Below, one piece after another: positions 52,320 to 61,389 of a stretch of 64,000 bases of DNA (positions are counted from its first letter, which is position 1; each line of letters starts with the position of its first letter). The notes beneath the pieces were generated by a model. That model worked only from the letters and a program-made list of their open reading frames with translations. It was not told the origin of the DNA and did not search any database. This stretch comes from an uncultured Marinococcus sp. (GTDB lineage Bacteria > Bacillota > Bacilli > Bacillales > Marinococcaceae). Where the stretch lies: positions 62,001-126,000 of the forward strand of contig NZ_CANLSU010000004.1 of assembly GCF_947493875.1 (NCBI RefSeq), given 5' to 3'. The position numbers and the translations under genes are program-made.

Positions 52320-52444
52320 CTATGAAATGCATTCGAACTATTATATTATACCTACAAACCTCTATTTATTATAGCATAAACTAAGAAAATTCATAGTCAT
52401 ATAGTAATGAACCGGATTCAAAATCAATTTTTCGGTCATATTGA

Positions 52445-52485
52445 ATAAAAAATCCGGCAGAGCTGATTAAGCCCTGCCGGATTTT
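52445..52485 (-). terminator. Terminator of copA
   Basis: Perfect 12-bp stem AAAATCCGGCAG (52449-52460) / CTGCCGGATTTT (52474-52485), adjacent to the copA stop, with T-rich tail on the minus strand. Confidence 0.82.
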
Positions 52486-52486
52486 A

Positions 52487-54901
52487 TTATGAAATCTTCA
52501 TCCGCTGCAGGCGCAGGGCATTCAGTACAACAGAAACTGAACTGAACGCCATGGCTGCCCCGGCCACCCACGGAGCGAGCAGGCCGATGGCGGCAATAGG
52601 AATGCCGACGGAATTATACACAAACGCAAAGAATAAATTTTCTTTAATGTTTTTCATCGTTGCGCGGCTCATGAGTACAGCATCTGCTGCGCTGTTTAGA
52701 TCCCCTCGCATCAGCGTAATGTCCGCTGCCTCCACGGCGATGTCTGTGCCTGTACCAACAGCCATGCCGATGTCAGCGGTCGCAAGCGCCGGTGCATCGT
52801 TAATCCCGTCTCCGACCATGGCGACGCGCCGTCCTTCACGCTGCAGCCGTGTTACTTCGCTGCTTTTCTGTTCAGGGAGTACGCGCGCAATCACACGGTC
52901 AATCCCTACCTCTGCTGCAATAGCGCGGGCAGTTTTCTCGTTATCACCGGTAATCATAACGACTTCAAGCCCTGCCGCCTGCATGCGTTCCACTGCCCGT
53001 CTGGATGTCTCCTTCACTGTATCAGCGACGGCAATCCAGCCGGCAAAGCGGTCGTTTACTGCTACTCCCATAACTGTTTTACCCTGATCCTCCAGCGTTT
53101 CGTTTTCTGCTCCTTCCGGAACACCTTCCACACGGCGCTCCGCCAGCCAGGCACTTGTGCCAACCGCTATAGTGCCGGCCTCTGTGACTGCAAGCACCCC
53201 TTTGCCGGGTACTGCTTCAAACGAAGAAGCAGGCTGCAGCGTAAGATTTTTCTCCGCCGCATCCTGGACAATCGCCTGGGCCAGCGCATGCTCGGAGGAC
53301 TGCTCCGCTCCGGCAGCGTGCATCAGCAGCTGCTGCTCCGTCCAGTCCGGAGCCGGTACAATATCTGTCACTGCCGGCTCTCCTTTTGTAATCGTACCGG
53401 TTTTATCAAGCAGAATGGTTTCCACTGCCCCGGTGCTCTCGAGATATTGGCCGCCTTTAAACAGCACACCGTTTTCAGCAGCTCTGCCGGAGCCTGCCAT
53501 AATAGACGTCGGCGTTGCGAGACCGAGCGCACATGGGCAGGCAATGACAAGAATGGCGATGGTTGGCAGCAGTGCCGCTTCAAGCGATCCGGGCTGCACA
53601 AAAAGAATCCAGGCGAGAAAGGTCAACAGTGCGATGCCAATTACAATCGGTACAAACACTCCGGATACACGATCGGCAAGGCGCTGAATCTCCGCCTTTC
53701 CGCCCTGGGCTTCTTCCACGACCCGGACAATCTGGGACAATGCCGTGTCCCTGCCGACCCGGGTGGCGCGCATGCGGATACGCCCGTTTCCGTTCACCGT
53801 GGCACCAATCACCGTGTCTCCCGTGTCTTTTTCCACCGGAATACTTTCACCCGTAAGCATGGATTCATCCACAGACGAGCGGCCGTCTATGACCTCCCCG
53901 TCCACTGGCACCCTCGCTCCCGGCTTCACGTGGACGACGTCGCCCTCCTGAACATCTTTGCTCTTTATTTCTGTTACTTCTCCGCCGCGTTCCACCAGGG
54001 CTGTTTCCGCTTTTAACGAAAGCAGCGATTTAATGGCGCGCGAGGTGCGTCCCTTCGCTTTCGCCTCAAACCACTTGCCAAGGAGGATAAGGGTAATGAT
54101 CACTGCTGACGTTTCAAAATACAGCCCTTCGGATGCATTGCCTGTCAGCACAAAATACAGGCTGTAAAAATAGGCAGCCGAGGTCCCAAGGGCGACCAGC
54201 ACATCCATATTGGCGCTGCCGCTCCGCAGTGATTTATAGGCGCTCCGGTAAAACGTGGAGCCGATGATAAACTGAACCGGCGTCGCAATGCCTAACTGAA
54301 CCCAGGGGTTCATCAATACTTCCGGGGACCAGAGAAAGGACAGAAATCCGAAATGGGATACCATCGTCCATACAAGCGGAAGGGTCAAAAGCGCGGAAAT
54401 CAGCAGCTGCCATCCTTTTTTCCGCTGCTCTTTTTCTCTCGGGTCCTCTGTCTCTTCCTCGGTGCGTTCAGTTAACCCGTACCCTAATTTGTCTACTGCC
54501 TGTTCCATGTCCTCTACAGAAACTTCTCCGTCCAGATAGTGAACCGTGGCACGCTCCATTGCCAGGTTGACGGTGGCTTCCGACACGCCAGGAAGTTTAT
54601 TCAGCTTCTTTTCCACCCGGTTGGCGCAGGCGGCACAGGTCATTCCGGTGACGTCAAACACCGCTTCGCTGCGGCGAACGCTATAGCCCGTCTGTTCTAC
54701 TTTTTCTTCCATGTCATGCGGTGCTACCTCACTGGGATCATACTGTACCGAAAGCTGTTCGGTCGTTAAATTAACAGAGGCTTCCGACACACCCTCCATT
54801 TTCCCAATCTGTTTTTCAATGCGCCTCGAGCATGCTGCGCAGGTCATTCCCTCTATGGAGGCGTTCCAGTGGGCAGAACTATTAGCTGTCTGGTTTTCCA
54901 T
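52487..54901 (-). CDS. copA: Copper-exporting P1B-type ATPase
   Basis: 804-residue membrane pump for Cu(I) export. Two N-terminal heavy-metal domains have CAAC at residues 21-24 and 89-92. The transmembrane metal site is CPC in [13 protein letters not shown]; the phosphorylation site is [11 protein letters not shown]; the actuator TGES motif is [11 protein letters not shown]; the nucleotide-binding HP motif is in SSEHALAQA. CxxC pairs plus CPC and the copZ/csoR neighbours fix copper rather than zinc or cadmium. GGGAGTGAGGTG precedes the ATG. It has its own CsoR-type operator. Confidence 0.97.
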   Translation of the reverse strand: MENQTANSSAHWNASIEGMTCAACSRRIEKQIGKMEGVSEASVNLTTEQLSVQYDPSEVAPHDMEEKVEQTGYSVRRSEAVFDVTGMTCAACANRVEKKLNKLPGVSEATVNLAMERATVHYLDGEVSVEDMEQAVDKLGYGLTERTEEETEDPREKEQRKKGWQLLISALLTLPLVWTMVSHFGFLSFLWSPEVLMNPWVQLGIATPVQFIIGSTFYRSAYKSLRSGSANMDVLVALGTSAAYFYSLYFVLTGNASEGLYFETSAVIITLILLGKWFEAKAKGRTSRAIKSLLSLKAETALVERGGEVTEIKSKDVQEGDVVHVKPGARVPVDGEVIDGRSSVDESMLTGESIPVEKDTGDTVIGATVNGNGRIRMRATRVGRDTALSQIVRVVEEAQGGKAEIQRLADRVSGVFVPIVIGIALLTFLAWILFVQPGSLEAALLPTIAILVIACPCALGLATPTSIMAGSGRAAENGVLFKGGQYLESTGAVETILLDKTGTITKGEPAVTDIVPAPDWTEQQLLMHAAGAEQSSEHALAQAIVQDAAEKNLTLQPASSFEAVPGKGVLAVTEAGTIAVGTSAWLAERRVEGVPEGAENETLEDQGKTVMGVAVNDRFAGWIAVADTVKETSRRAVERMQAAGLEVVMITGDNEKTARAIAAEVGIDRVIARVLPEQKSSEVTRLQREGRRVAMVGDGINDAPALATADIGMAVGTGTDIAVEAADITLMRGDLNSAADAVLMSRATMKNIKENLFFAFVYNSVGIPIAAIGLLAPWVAGAAMAFSSVSVVLNALRLQRMKIS

Positions 54902-54937
54902 TATGACACCTCACTCCCTTACAGGCTTTCTTTAAAT

Positions 54938-54965
54938 ATTATACCCCCGTATAGTATTTTGCAAA
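54938..54965 (-). promoter_or_regulatory. copA promoter with CsoR operator
   Basis: On the minus strand: -35 TTTGCA (54960-54965), 16-base spacer, -10 TATAAT (54938-54943). The spacer and -10 overlap ATACTATACGGGGGTAT (54941-54957), which differs at two positions from the B. subtilis copZA CsoR operator as I recall it. Apo-CsoR binding would block RNA polymerase. Confidence 0.75.
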
Positions 54966-54975
54966 CAAAGAATGC

Positions 54976-55008
54976 GTAAAAAAGCGGACCGTGCCGTCAC
55001 GATCCGCT
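54976..55008 (-). terminator. Terminator of copZ
   Basis: Stem AGCGGA(C)CGTG / CACG(A)TCCGCT (54983-55008) with TTTTTT on the minus strand. It separates copZ from copA, so the two have independent transcripts. Confidence 0.8.
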
Positions 55009-55020
55009 CCTTCTTATTAT

Positions 55021-55233
55021 TTACGCGGATACAACATCGTACCCCTGGTCATCTATCGCTTCATCGATATCTTTTCGTGAAGTTACGTCAGGATCGTATT
55101 CTACATCTACGGCTCCAGTATCAAGGTTTACTTTTACATTCGAAACGCCCTGCAGTTCGCCAACGCCGCCTTCTACCGCAGAGACGCAGTGACCACAGCT
55201 CATTCCTTCCACCTGAATCGTTTCTTTTTTCAT
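55021..55233 (-). CDS. copZ: Copper chaperone CopZ
   Basis: 70-residue single heavy-metal-associated domain. The Cu(I) site is C13-G-H-C16 in GMSCGHC; the CGHC form is typical of CopZ chaperones rather than pump domains. It delivers Cu(I) to CopA in the cytoplasm. The start is set at the ATG at 55233, since AAAGG is too close to the Met three codons upstream. The promoter and CsoR operator lie just upstream. Confidence 0.95.
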   Translation of the reverse strand: MKKETIQVEGMSCGHCVSAVEGGVGELQGVSNVKVNLDTGAVDVEYDPDVTSRKDIDEAIDDQGYDVVSA

Positions 55234-55259
55234 TTCAACCATCCTTTCTATACCCTCAT

Positions 55260-55288
55260 TGTATAATACACCGGCGGGGTATTGTCAA
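55260..55288 (-). promoter_or_regulatory. copZ promoter with CsoR operator as spacer
   Basis: On the minus strand: -35 TTGACA (55283-55288), -10 TATACA (55260-55265). The 17 bases between them (55266-55282) are ATACCCCGCCGGTGTAT, a pseudo-palindrome of the CsoR operator type (ATAC...GTAT around G/C tracts). The operator fills the spacer exactly. Confidence 0.72.
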
Positions 55289-55291
55289 AAA

Positions 55292-55585
55292 TCACTTCAT
55301 CATCCGCCGCATAACAGCCATCAGCTCTTCAATGGATTCTTCGCCCTCGCCGTCTTTAATTGCATTTGCCACGCAGTGTGAGGTGTGGTCCTCCATTAAT
55401 GCCAGCGACACTTTGTTGGTCGCCGACTGAATAGCTGCAATCTGGTTTAAAATATCCACACAGTAGCGATCGTTTTCCACCATATCGTGAACGCCGCGCA
55501 CCTGTCCTTCAATGCGCTTTAATCGATTCAGCATTTGTTGTTTATTAGGTTGGACGGTCCTTTTGTTGCCTGAAGCATGCTCCAT
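55292..55585 (-). CDS. csoR: Copper-sensing repressor CsoR
   Basis: 97-residue all-helical DUF156/CsoR repressor. The Cu(I) ligand triad is C42, H67 and C71 (DRYCVDIL and EDHTSHC), matching Cys-His-Cys of B. subtilis CsoR. RLKRIEGQVRGVHDMV is the DNA-binding helix. Cu(I) binding releases it from the copA and copZ operators. The ATG at 55585 follows AAGGAG by eight bases. The stop lies four bases from the copZ -35, so csoR is transcribed into copZ. No operator is seen before csoR itself. Confidence 0.95.
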   Translation of the reverse strand: MEHASGNKRTVQPNKQQMLNRLKRIEGQVRGVHDMVENDRYCVDILNQIAAIQSATNKVSLALMEDHTSHCVANAIKDGEGEESIEELMAVMRRMMK

Positions 55586-55711
55586 ACTGTCCACTCCTTC
55601 TTATCGCTTATTTACCGCTAGTTTACTAGGTTGCACGGCGTTAATCAATTTTTATGATTCATAGAAAAGCACTGTTTTTTATGATAATTTTTAAAAATTT
55701 TCAATTTAGGG

Positions 55712-55767
55712 TTGCGTTAAATGAAAGCGTTTTCTATAATGAAGTCATTCTTCCAAAACGTTTCGGA
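55712..55767 (+). promoter_or_regulatory. Promoter, cre and self-operator of the LacI-type regulator
   Basis: -35 TTGCGT (55712-55717), 17-base spacer, -10 TATAAT (55735-55740). A cre-like TGAAAGCGTTTTCT (55722-55735, one mismatch) fills the spacer. TCCAAAACGTTTCGGA (55752-55767) lies just past the start point; it matches the operator at 56811-56830 except at one base and overlaps the ribosome site, suggesting autorepression. Confidence 0.75.
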
Positions 55768-55775
55768 GGCTGATC

Positions 55776-56789
55776 ATGAATACTATCAAAGATATCGCTA
55801 AAGCAGCCGGCGTTTCGGTCACTACTGTTTCAAGAGCCCTAAATGGATACAGCGACGTCAATGAACAAACGCGTCAACGTATCCAGGAGGTCGCTGAACA
55901 GCTGGACTATGCGCCAAATCATATTGCACGCGGCCTCGTTATGAATCGTTCGAAGACAATTGGGCTCTTAACCTCCCAATCCTTTCCTTCCAATTCGAAG
56001 GATACGTTCACACTTGATATTCTGGCCGGCGTAAACGAATACGCCAACGAATACGGTTATGACCTCATCGTATTTCAATCCCGTCCTGCCGGAGACCGCA
56101 CGTATTATCAAATGTGCCGGGAGCGGCAGCTCGAAGGAGTAATCACCCAGAACCTTCCCCATGATCACTCCGCCACTGAGGAGCTGGCGGCTACCGGACT
56201 GCCGTGCGTGTTTATCGACAACCAGGTGGAAAGTGGTACCGCAAGCTTTGTTACCACCGACAACGCAGACGGTGCACGTCAGGCGCTGGTGCATTTGATC
56301 GGCCTCGGTCATGAACATATCGCATTTATGAACGGCCATCATTACGCCTACGTATCCAGGGAGCGCCGCAAAGGCTACGAAGAAACACTCCGGGAGTTCA
56401 GCCTGCCCTACCGTGAGGAATACATACGGGAGGCTGCCTTCGATGAAAAAATGGCAGAGCAGGAAGCGCTCGGGCTGCTTCAGGCCTACCCGCACATTAC
56501 GGCCGTCTTTTGCGCAAGTGACCTGATGGCTCATGGCGTCATGCGGGCAGCACATCAGCTTGGATATGTGCTTCCGCAGGATCTGTCCATTATCGGCTTT
56601 GACGACCTGGTGCTAGCGGAGTACTTTTCACCACCGCTTACGACCGTCCATCAGGACAGGTACACGCTGGGCCGCAAAGCCTGCGAATTACTTATTGATA
56701 AGATTGAAGGGAGAGAAACACCTGACAGTCTGGTAATTCCTGCGTCACTGACCGTCCGGGAATCCACCAGTCCCCCGGGGAGTAAGTAA
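55776..56789 (+). CDS. LacI/GalR family transcriptional repressor
   Basis: 337 residues. The N-terminal HTH and hinge helix read NTIKDIAKAAGVSVTTVSRA through YAPNHIARGLVMNRS; a periplasmic-binding-like effector domain follows (TIGLLTSQSFPSN ... LSIIGFDDLVLAEYFSPPLTT). It heads the sugar operon on the same strand and is predicted to bind the palindrome TATCCGAAAC/GTTTCGGATA before the next gene and a similar site in its own leader. GGAGG precedes the ATG. Confidence 0.95.
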   Translation: MNTIKDIAKAAGVSVTTVSRALNGYSDVNEQTRQRIQEVAEQLDYAPNHIARGLVMNRSKTIGLLTSQSFPSNSKDTFTLDILAGVNEYANEYGYDLIVFQSRPAGDRTYYQMCRERQLEGVITQNLPHDHSATEELAATGLPCVFIDNQVESGTASFVTTDNADGARQALVHLIGLGHEHIAFMNGHHYAYVSRERRKGYEETLREFSLPYREEYIREAAFDEKMAEQEALGLLQAYPHITAVFCASDLMAHGVMRAAHQLGYVLPQDLSIIGFDDLVLAEYFSPPLTTVHQDRYTLGRKACELLIDKIEGRETPDSLVIPASLTVRESTSPPGSK

Positions 56790-56810
56790 TTTTTCTTTAC
56801 TTTTCCCTGC

Positions 56811-56847
56811 TATCCGAAACGTTTCGGATATTTTGAAATCGATTTCA
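56811..56847 (+). promoter_or_regulatory. LacI operator and cre site before the sugar operon
   Basis: A perfect 20-bp palindrome, TATCCGAAAC/GTTTCGGATA, at 56811-56830. Four bases on is TGAAATCGATTTCA (56834-56847), itself a perfect palindrome and an exact match to the cre consensus. The pair lies 18-54 bases before the binding-protein start, suggesting combined specific and catabolite repression. Confidence 0.82.
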
Positions 56848-56864
56848 CATAAGGAGGAATAGGC

Positions 56865-58124
56865 ATGAAAAAAGCTGCAGCCGTTACAGGAGCGTTTATA
56901 ATGCTCGCCGGATGTTCAACTGCGGACATCTCCCCCACCGCTGAGGACGAAGTTACGATTACGTACGCCCGCGGTGTGGATACGACCAACGCGACAGATG
57001 CCACGATCAAGGCATTTGAAGAAGAGCATCCAAATATCAATGTGGAGGTCCGGGAGATGCCGCCGGATACAGGCGAACAGCATAACCAGTACGCCACGAT
57101 TTTAAGCAGCGGCAGTGATGAAATCGATGTGTTTGCCGCTGACGTCGTCTGGCCGGCAGAATTTGCCCAGGCCGGCTATGCGCTTCCGCTCGACCGCCTG
57201 ATTGAAAGGGACAATGTTGATATTGACGCCCATTTTCCAGCCACCATTGAATCCACTTCCTATAACGGCCGGCAGTTTGCCATGCCAGCTTACACAGATG
57301 CCGGTCTTCTGTTTTACCGGAAGGATATCGTAGACGAACCACCGGAAACGTGGGAAGAGCTTGAAACGATGGCCGCAGAGCTTCAGGGCGAGGAAGGCAC
57401 GTCCTTCGGCTACGCGATGCAGGCTTCCCAGTATGAAGGACTTGTCACCAACGCTATTGAATACATTGGCGCCTATGGCGGCCAGATCATTAATGAAAAC
57501 CAGGAGGTAGTCGTTAATTCCCCCGAGGCTATTGAAGGCATTCAAAAAATGATCGATGTGACCCAGTCTGACTTTGTGCCTAATAATATTTTAAATTTCC
57601 AGGAAATAGAAACGGAAAACGCATTTATCAATGGTAACACCGTCTTTGCCAGGAACTGGCCGTATCTGCTATCCACCTCGACCGATCCGGAAATATCCAA
57701 CATCCCGGATAATGTCGGCTTCACTACGCTTCCGTCCGGAAGCGATGGCACTGCCTCGGCACTTGGCGGATGGACGACGATGATTAATAAAAATTCCGAA
57801 GAGGTCGAGGCTTCGTGGGAATTTGTAAAATTTATGTCCAGTGAGCAGGGCCAGAAAATCGGCGCTCTCGAAGGCAGCCGGGCTCCTACTATTGAGTCGT
57901 TATATGACGATGAAGACATCCAGGAGGCAAATGCTCTATTTGCGGATGATGCGTTCGTCGAAACGCTTCAAAATGCAGTTCCCCGTCCAGTGACGGCGGA
58001 CTATCCGGAGGTTTCGGATATCATGCAGATTGAGCTTTCGCGTGCAGCAGCGGGTGAAATTACGGCTGAAGAAGCTGCTGCCAACATGGAACGCAAATTG
58101 AGCGCCGTTTTGAATGAAGAATAA
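56865..58124 (+). CDS. Sugar ABC transporter substrate-binding lipoprotein
   Basis: 419 residues. A short signal peptide ends in lipobox MLAGC with Cys17. The family 1 binding fold starts VTITYARGVDTTNATDATIK, and includes DVFAADVVWPAEFAQAGYALPL and TRAPT-like GSRAPTIESLYDD. The protein is strongly acidic. AAGGAGG lies eight bases before ATG. It is first of the structural genes under the LacI operator. The ligand is unknown; the downstream enzymes suggest a glycoside or anhydrosugar. Confidence 0.94.
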   Translation: MKKAAAVTGAFIMLAGCSTADISPTAEDEVTITYARGVDTTNATDATIKAFEEEHPNINVEVREMPPDTGEQHNQYATILSSGSDEIDVFAADVVWPAEFAQAGYALPLDRLIERDNVDIDAHFPATIESTSYNGRQFAMPAYTDAGLLFYRKDIVDEPPETWEELETMAAELQGEEGTSFGYAMQASQYEGLVTNAIEYIGAYGGQIINENQEVVVNSPEAIEGIQKMIDVTQSDFVPNNILNFQEIETENAFINGNTVFARNWPYLLSTSTDPEISNIPDNVGFTTLPSGSDGTASALGGWTTMINKNSEEVEASWEFVKFMSSEQGQKIGALEGSRAPTIESLYDDEDIQEANALFADDAFVETLQNAVPRPVTADYPEVSDIMQIELSRAAAGEITAEEAAANMERKLSAVLNEE

Positions 58125-58148
58125 TACGGATTCAAAGGAGGAAGCCCC

Positions 58149-59474
58149 ATGGCTGGAAAATCTGGACGCAAATTTCAATTAAACGAAAAACAATTAGGCT
58201 ACGCAATGGTCGCCCCGGCGCTCGTTTTGATTCTTCTTGTCGTAATATGGCCCATTATGCTTTCCGGCTGGAACAGCCTGTTTGACTACCGGCTGAATGA
58301 CCCGACCAAGTCGGAGCGTATTATGAGCGAAAGCCTGAATCTCGAAGAATACGCCGATAACCGGTACCTTGTCGAACAAAATGTTAACGAGTTAAGCGAA
58401 GCTTATCCGGAAGGGGAAGAGACGTTTAACGAAACCTGGGCTGTCGTCCAGGAGCATCATGAAGAGCTCGTGGACGATGAGGGGATGGCTTCAAGCTATC
58501 AGGAAGTCAACAGTATGCTGAATAACTACGAGCCGATCACAGACGATAACCTGCGCATTCAGTCGATCGACGGCTCATGGGGCAGTGATTTTGAAGCCGC
58601 AATGGATGAACAAATTGAAGCCGTCAACTCCGTGCAGCAGCAGGCTGACGGTGACATCGCCCTGGAAATTGGCTATCTGGCCGCCCAGCTTGAAAACCTG
58701 CAGGGCTCGGTGCTGTCCCCGAACTTTGTCGGCCTGCAGAATTACACGGATTACCTGTCGGATGGCCGGACCTGGACCGCTTTAACGAATACGACCTTCT
58801 TTACGATTGTTTCTGTCGGTGCTGAGCTGATCATCGGCCTTGGTGTCGCCCTGTTAATCAACCGGACCTTCAAGGGGCGCGGAATTGTACGGGCATCGGT
58901 TCTCGTGCCGTGGGCTATTCCAACAGCCGTGGCTGCCATGATGTGGAGCTATCTATTCGACGGGCAGTCCGGGATCGTCGCCCACTATATGGCTGCCATC
59001 GGATTAATTTCCGACCCCGGCGCCCTTTTAACGACAGCGTCCGGCTCCATGTTTTCCATCATATTTGCCGACGTCTGGAAAACGACGCCTTACATGGCTC
59101 TCCTCCTGCTTGCCGGGCTTCAGACTATACCAAACACGCAGTATGAAGCAGCGGAAGTGGACGGGGCCGGCAGAGTCCAGAAGTTTTTCTTTGTAACCCT
59201 GCCGCTGTTAAAGTCAGCAATTCTCGTGGCCCTGCTCTTCCGGACCCTTGATGCCTTCCGCGTGTTTGACCTGATTTATGTACTGACCGGCGGCGGCCCG
59301 GCAAACGCTACGGAATCGATTTCCGTCTTTGCCTACAAGGCCCTGTTTGAACAGCAGAACTTCGGTGCCGGCTCTGCCCTTTCCGTCATTGTATTTGTCT
59401 GTGTGGCCATCATCAGCTTTATCTTCGTCAAGCTGCTTGGTTCGGACCTGTTTCCGGAAAGAGCGAAAAAATAA
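58149..59474 (+). CDS. Sugar ABC permease, UgpA/MalF type, with long extracytoplasmic insertion
   Basis: 441 residues against about 290-310 for the family. Helix 1 is at about 18-40. Residues 54 to 190 form an acidic, helical insertion (rich in Glu, Asp, Asn, Gln) with no hydrophobic segment. The normal family sequence resumes at FVGLQNYTDYL (193). The EAA loop is EAAEVDGAGRVQKFFFVTLP, near 335. The insertion would lie outside the membrane, between helices 1 and 2. It is in frame and intact. GGAGG precedes the ATG. Confidence 0.92.
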   Translation: MAGKSGRKFQLNEKQLGYAMVAPALVLILLVVIWPIMLSGWNSLFDYRLNDPTKSERIMSESLNLEEYADNRYLVEQNVNELSEAYPEGEETFNETWAVVQEHHEELVDDEGMASSYQEVNSMLNNYEPITDDNLRIQSIDGSWGSDFEAAMDEQIEAVNSVQQQADGDIALEIGYLAAQLENLQGSVLSPNFVGLQNYTDYLSDGRTWTALTNTTFFTIVSVGAELIIGLGVALLINRTFKGRGIVRASVLVPWAIPTAVAAMMWSYLFDGQSGIVAHYMAAIGLISDPGALLTTASGSMFSIIFADVWKTTPYMALLLLAGLQTIPNTQYEAAEVDGAGRVQKFFFVTLPLLKSAILVALLFRTLDAFRVFDLIYVLTGGGPANATESISVFAYKALFEQQNFGAGSALSVIVFVCVAIISFIFVKLLGSDLFPERAKK

Positions 59475-59493
59475 GTGGAAGGAGTGACTGTAC

Positions 59494-60315
59494 ATGCTTA
59501 AAAACCAAGCCGGTATCCGCTTTTACATTTTCCTGGCTATCTTCGTATTTCTCGTTATGTTTCCATTCATCTGGATCTTTTTAACATCCCTGAAGCCCCA
59601 GAATGAGCTCACATCGTTTGCATGGTTTACATCCAATGCTACTCTTGAGTCGTACGCATCAGCGATTACGACGAGGCCGCTCTTTCGTTACATGCTCAAC
59701 AGCTTTGTCGTTTCCGGCCTGACCACGGTTTTATCGCTCTTGATTGCTTCGTTCACGGCCTATGCGGTTACGCGGCTGCCCATCCGCGGCAAGACTTTAA
59801 TTTTAGGCCTCGTCCTAGCATCATCGATGTTTCCGCCAATTGCAATTTTGTCGCCAATCTTTAACTTTGTGACGGACACGGGACTTCGCAACAGCTATAT
59901 CGGACTTGTTATCCCGTACATTACCATCAGCCTGCCGCTAGCTATCTGGATTCTGGCCACCTTTTTTCAAAAAATCCCGTGGGAGCTCGAAGAATCGGCC
60001 AAGCTGGACGGCGCTACGCCATTTCAGACGTACCGGCAGATCATTCTGCCGCTCGCCACACCGGGCATCTTTACTACGGCAATTCTCGTTTTCGTCGCAG
60101 CCTGGAATGAATATCTTTTCGCCCTGGCGATCAATACCGCCGATGCCTGGCGCACGATTCCGGTCGGCATCTCCTTCTACCAGAGTGAATACACAGTGCC
60201 GTGGGGCGACATTTCCGCCGCTACCGTCATCGTCACCATCCCGATTGTCATTCTCGTTCTGATTTTCCAGCGCCGGATAGTTTCCGGACTTACGAGCGGG
60301 TCAGTAAAAGAATAA
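59494..60315 (+). CDS. Sugar ABC transporter permease, MalG type
   Basis: 273 residues, six predicted transmembrane helices. EAA loop ELEESAKLDGATPFQTYRQI at about 168-187. The C-terminal VSGLTSGSVKE is typical. Partner of the long permease just upstream, 19 bases away; GGAAGGAG precedes the ATG. No ATPase gene follows, so a shared MsmX-like ATPase is expected. Confidence 0.94.
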   Translation: MLKNQAGIRFYIFLAIFVFLVMFPFIWIFLTSLKPQNELTSFAWFTSNATLESYASAITTRPLFRYMLNSFVVSGLTTVLSLLIASFTAYAVTRLPIRGKTLILGLVLASSMFPPIAILSPIFNFVTDTGLRNSYIGLVIPYITISLPLAIWILATFFQKIPWELEESAKLDGATPFQTYRQIILPLATPGIFTTAILVFVAAWNEYLFALAINTADAWRTIPVGISFYQSEYTVPWGDISAATVIVTIPIVILVLIFQRRIVSGLTSGSVKE

Positions 60316-60345
60316 TCAACCACATATAAAAAGGAGTGGACTCCC

Positions 60346-61389
60346 ATGAAAACAGTAAATATCGGCGTTATCGGGTGCGGAAGCATTGCGAGAAACCGCC
60401 ACATTCCAGAATATGAAGCAAATGCACATACCACCATCCGGGCGGTCTGTGACCTCGTACAGGAGCGCGCCGAAGAAACGGCCTCCCGTCTCGGGGCTTC
60501 GGCCTATACCGATTACCATGAATTGTTAAAGGACGAATCGATTGAGGCGGTGAGCGTCTGCACCTCCAACCATATGCACGCCCAAATCAGCATCGACGCC
60601 CTGTTTGCCGGCAAGCACGTGCTCTGTGAAAAGCCGATGGCAACAAGCGCCCAGGAAGCTGAAGAAATGATGGAGGCCGAAAAGCGAAGCGGCAAAAAAC
60701 TAATGATTGCCCACAACCAGCGCTTCGTTCCTTCGCACTTGAAGGCAAGGGAGCTGATTGCGGGCGGCGAGCTCGGCAAAATCTTCAGCTTCCGGACGAC
60801 GTTTGGCCACGGCGGTCCTGAAGGGTGGAGCATTGACGGCAAGGACAGCTGGTTTTTCCGCAGGGAGGAAGCCTTTATTGGTGCCATGGGAGACCTTGGG
60901 GTGCACAAATCCGACCTTATTCAGTTTCTGCTCGATGAGCCGGTAACCCAGGTGGCTGCTTTTGTGGAAAACAATGCAAAGGAAAATATCACGGTGGATG
61001 ACAACGCCGTCTGCCTGCTCAGAACAGCGGGCGGCCTGATCGGAACTCTCACGGCCAGTTGGGCGTATGTGCCCGAGGAAGACAACTCGACAATCATTTA
61101 CGGTGAAAAAGGGACGCTCCGCCTTGAGGATGATCCGGTCCATTCGCTGACTGCCCATTATACCAACGGCCATACGGTCCGCTACGAGCTGGGAGGCATT
61201 CAGACAAACGATGCCGGCGGCCAGGAAGGCTCCGGCGTGATTGATGCCTTTACTGAAAGCATCGTCTCAGATACTGGAGTGCCGGTCTCCGCTGCAGACG
61301 GAAAGCAGGCCCTCGACGTTATTCTGGCGGCTCTTGCGTCCAGCGAACGCGGGCAGTTTGTTACTATCGGAAAAGAAGGTGTTCAATAA
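60346..61389 (+). CDS. Gfo/Idh/MocA family NAD(P)-dependent sugar dehydrogenase
   Basis: 347 residues. The N-terminal Rossmann domain has IGVIGCGSIARNRHIPEYEA; the catalytic EKP is in VLCEKPMATS, near residue 95; the substrate-binding GDLGVHKSDL holds the catalytic Asp/His pair near 182-186. It would oxidise a sugar or sugar derivative, often at C3 of a glycoside, with NAD(P). Co-transcribed with the ABC importer upstream and a TIM-barrel isomerase downstream, an arrangement like E. coli ycjS/ycjR and the levoglucosan genes. Confidence 0.92.
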   Translation: MKTVNIGVIGCGSIARNRHIPEYEANAHTTIRAVCDLVQERAEETASRLGASAYTDYHELLKDESIEAVSVCTSNHMHAQISIDALFAGKHVLCEKPMATSAQEAEEMMEAEKRSGKKLMIAHNQRFVPSHLKARELIAGGELGKIFSFRTTFGHGGPEGWSIDGKDSWFFRREEAFIGAMGDLGVHKSDLIQFLLDEPVTQVAAFVENNAKENITVDDNAVCLLRTAGGLIGTLTASWAYVPEEDNSTIIYGEKGTLRLEDDPVHSLTAHYTNGHTVRYELGGIQTNDAGGQEGSGVIDAFTESIVSDTGVPVSAADGKQALDVILAALASSERGQFVTIGKEGVQ

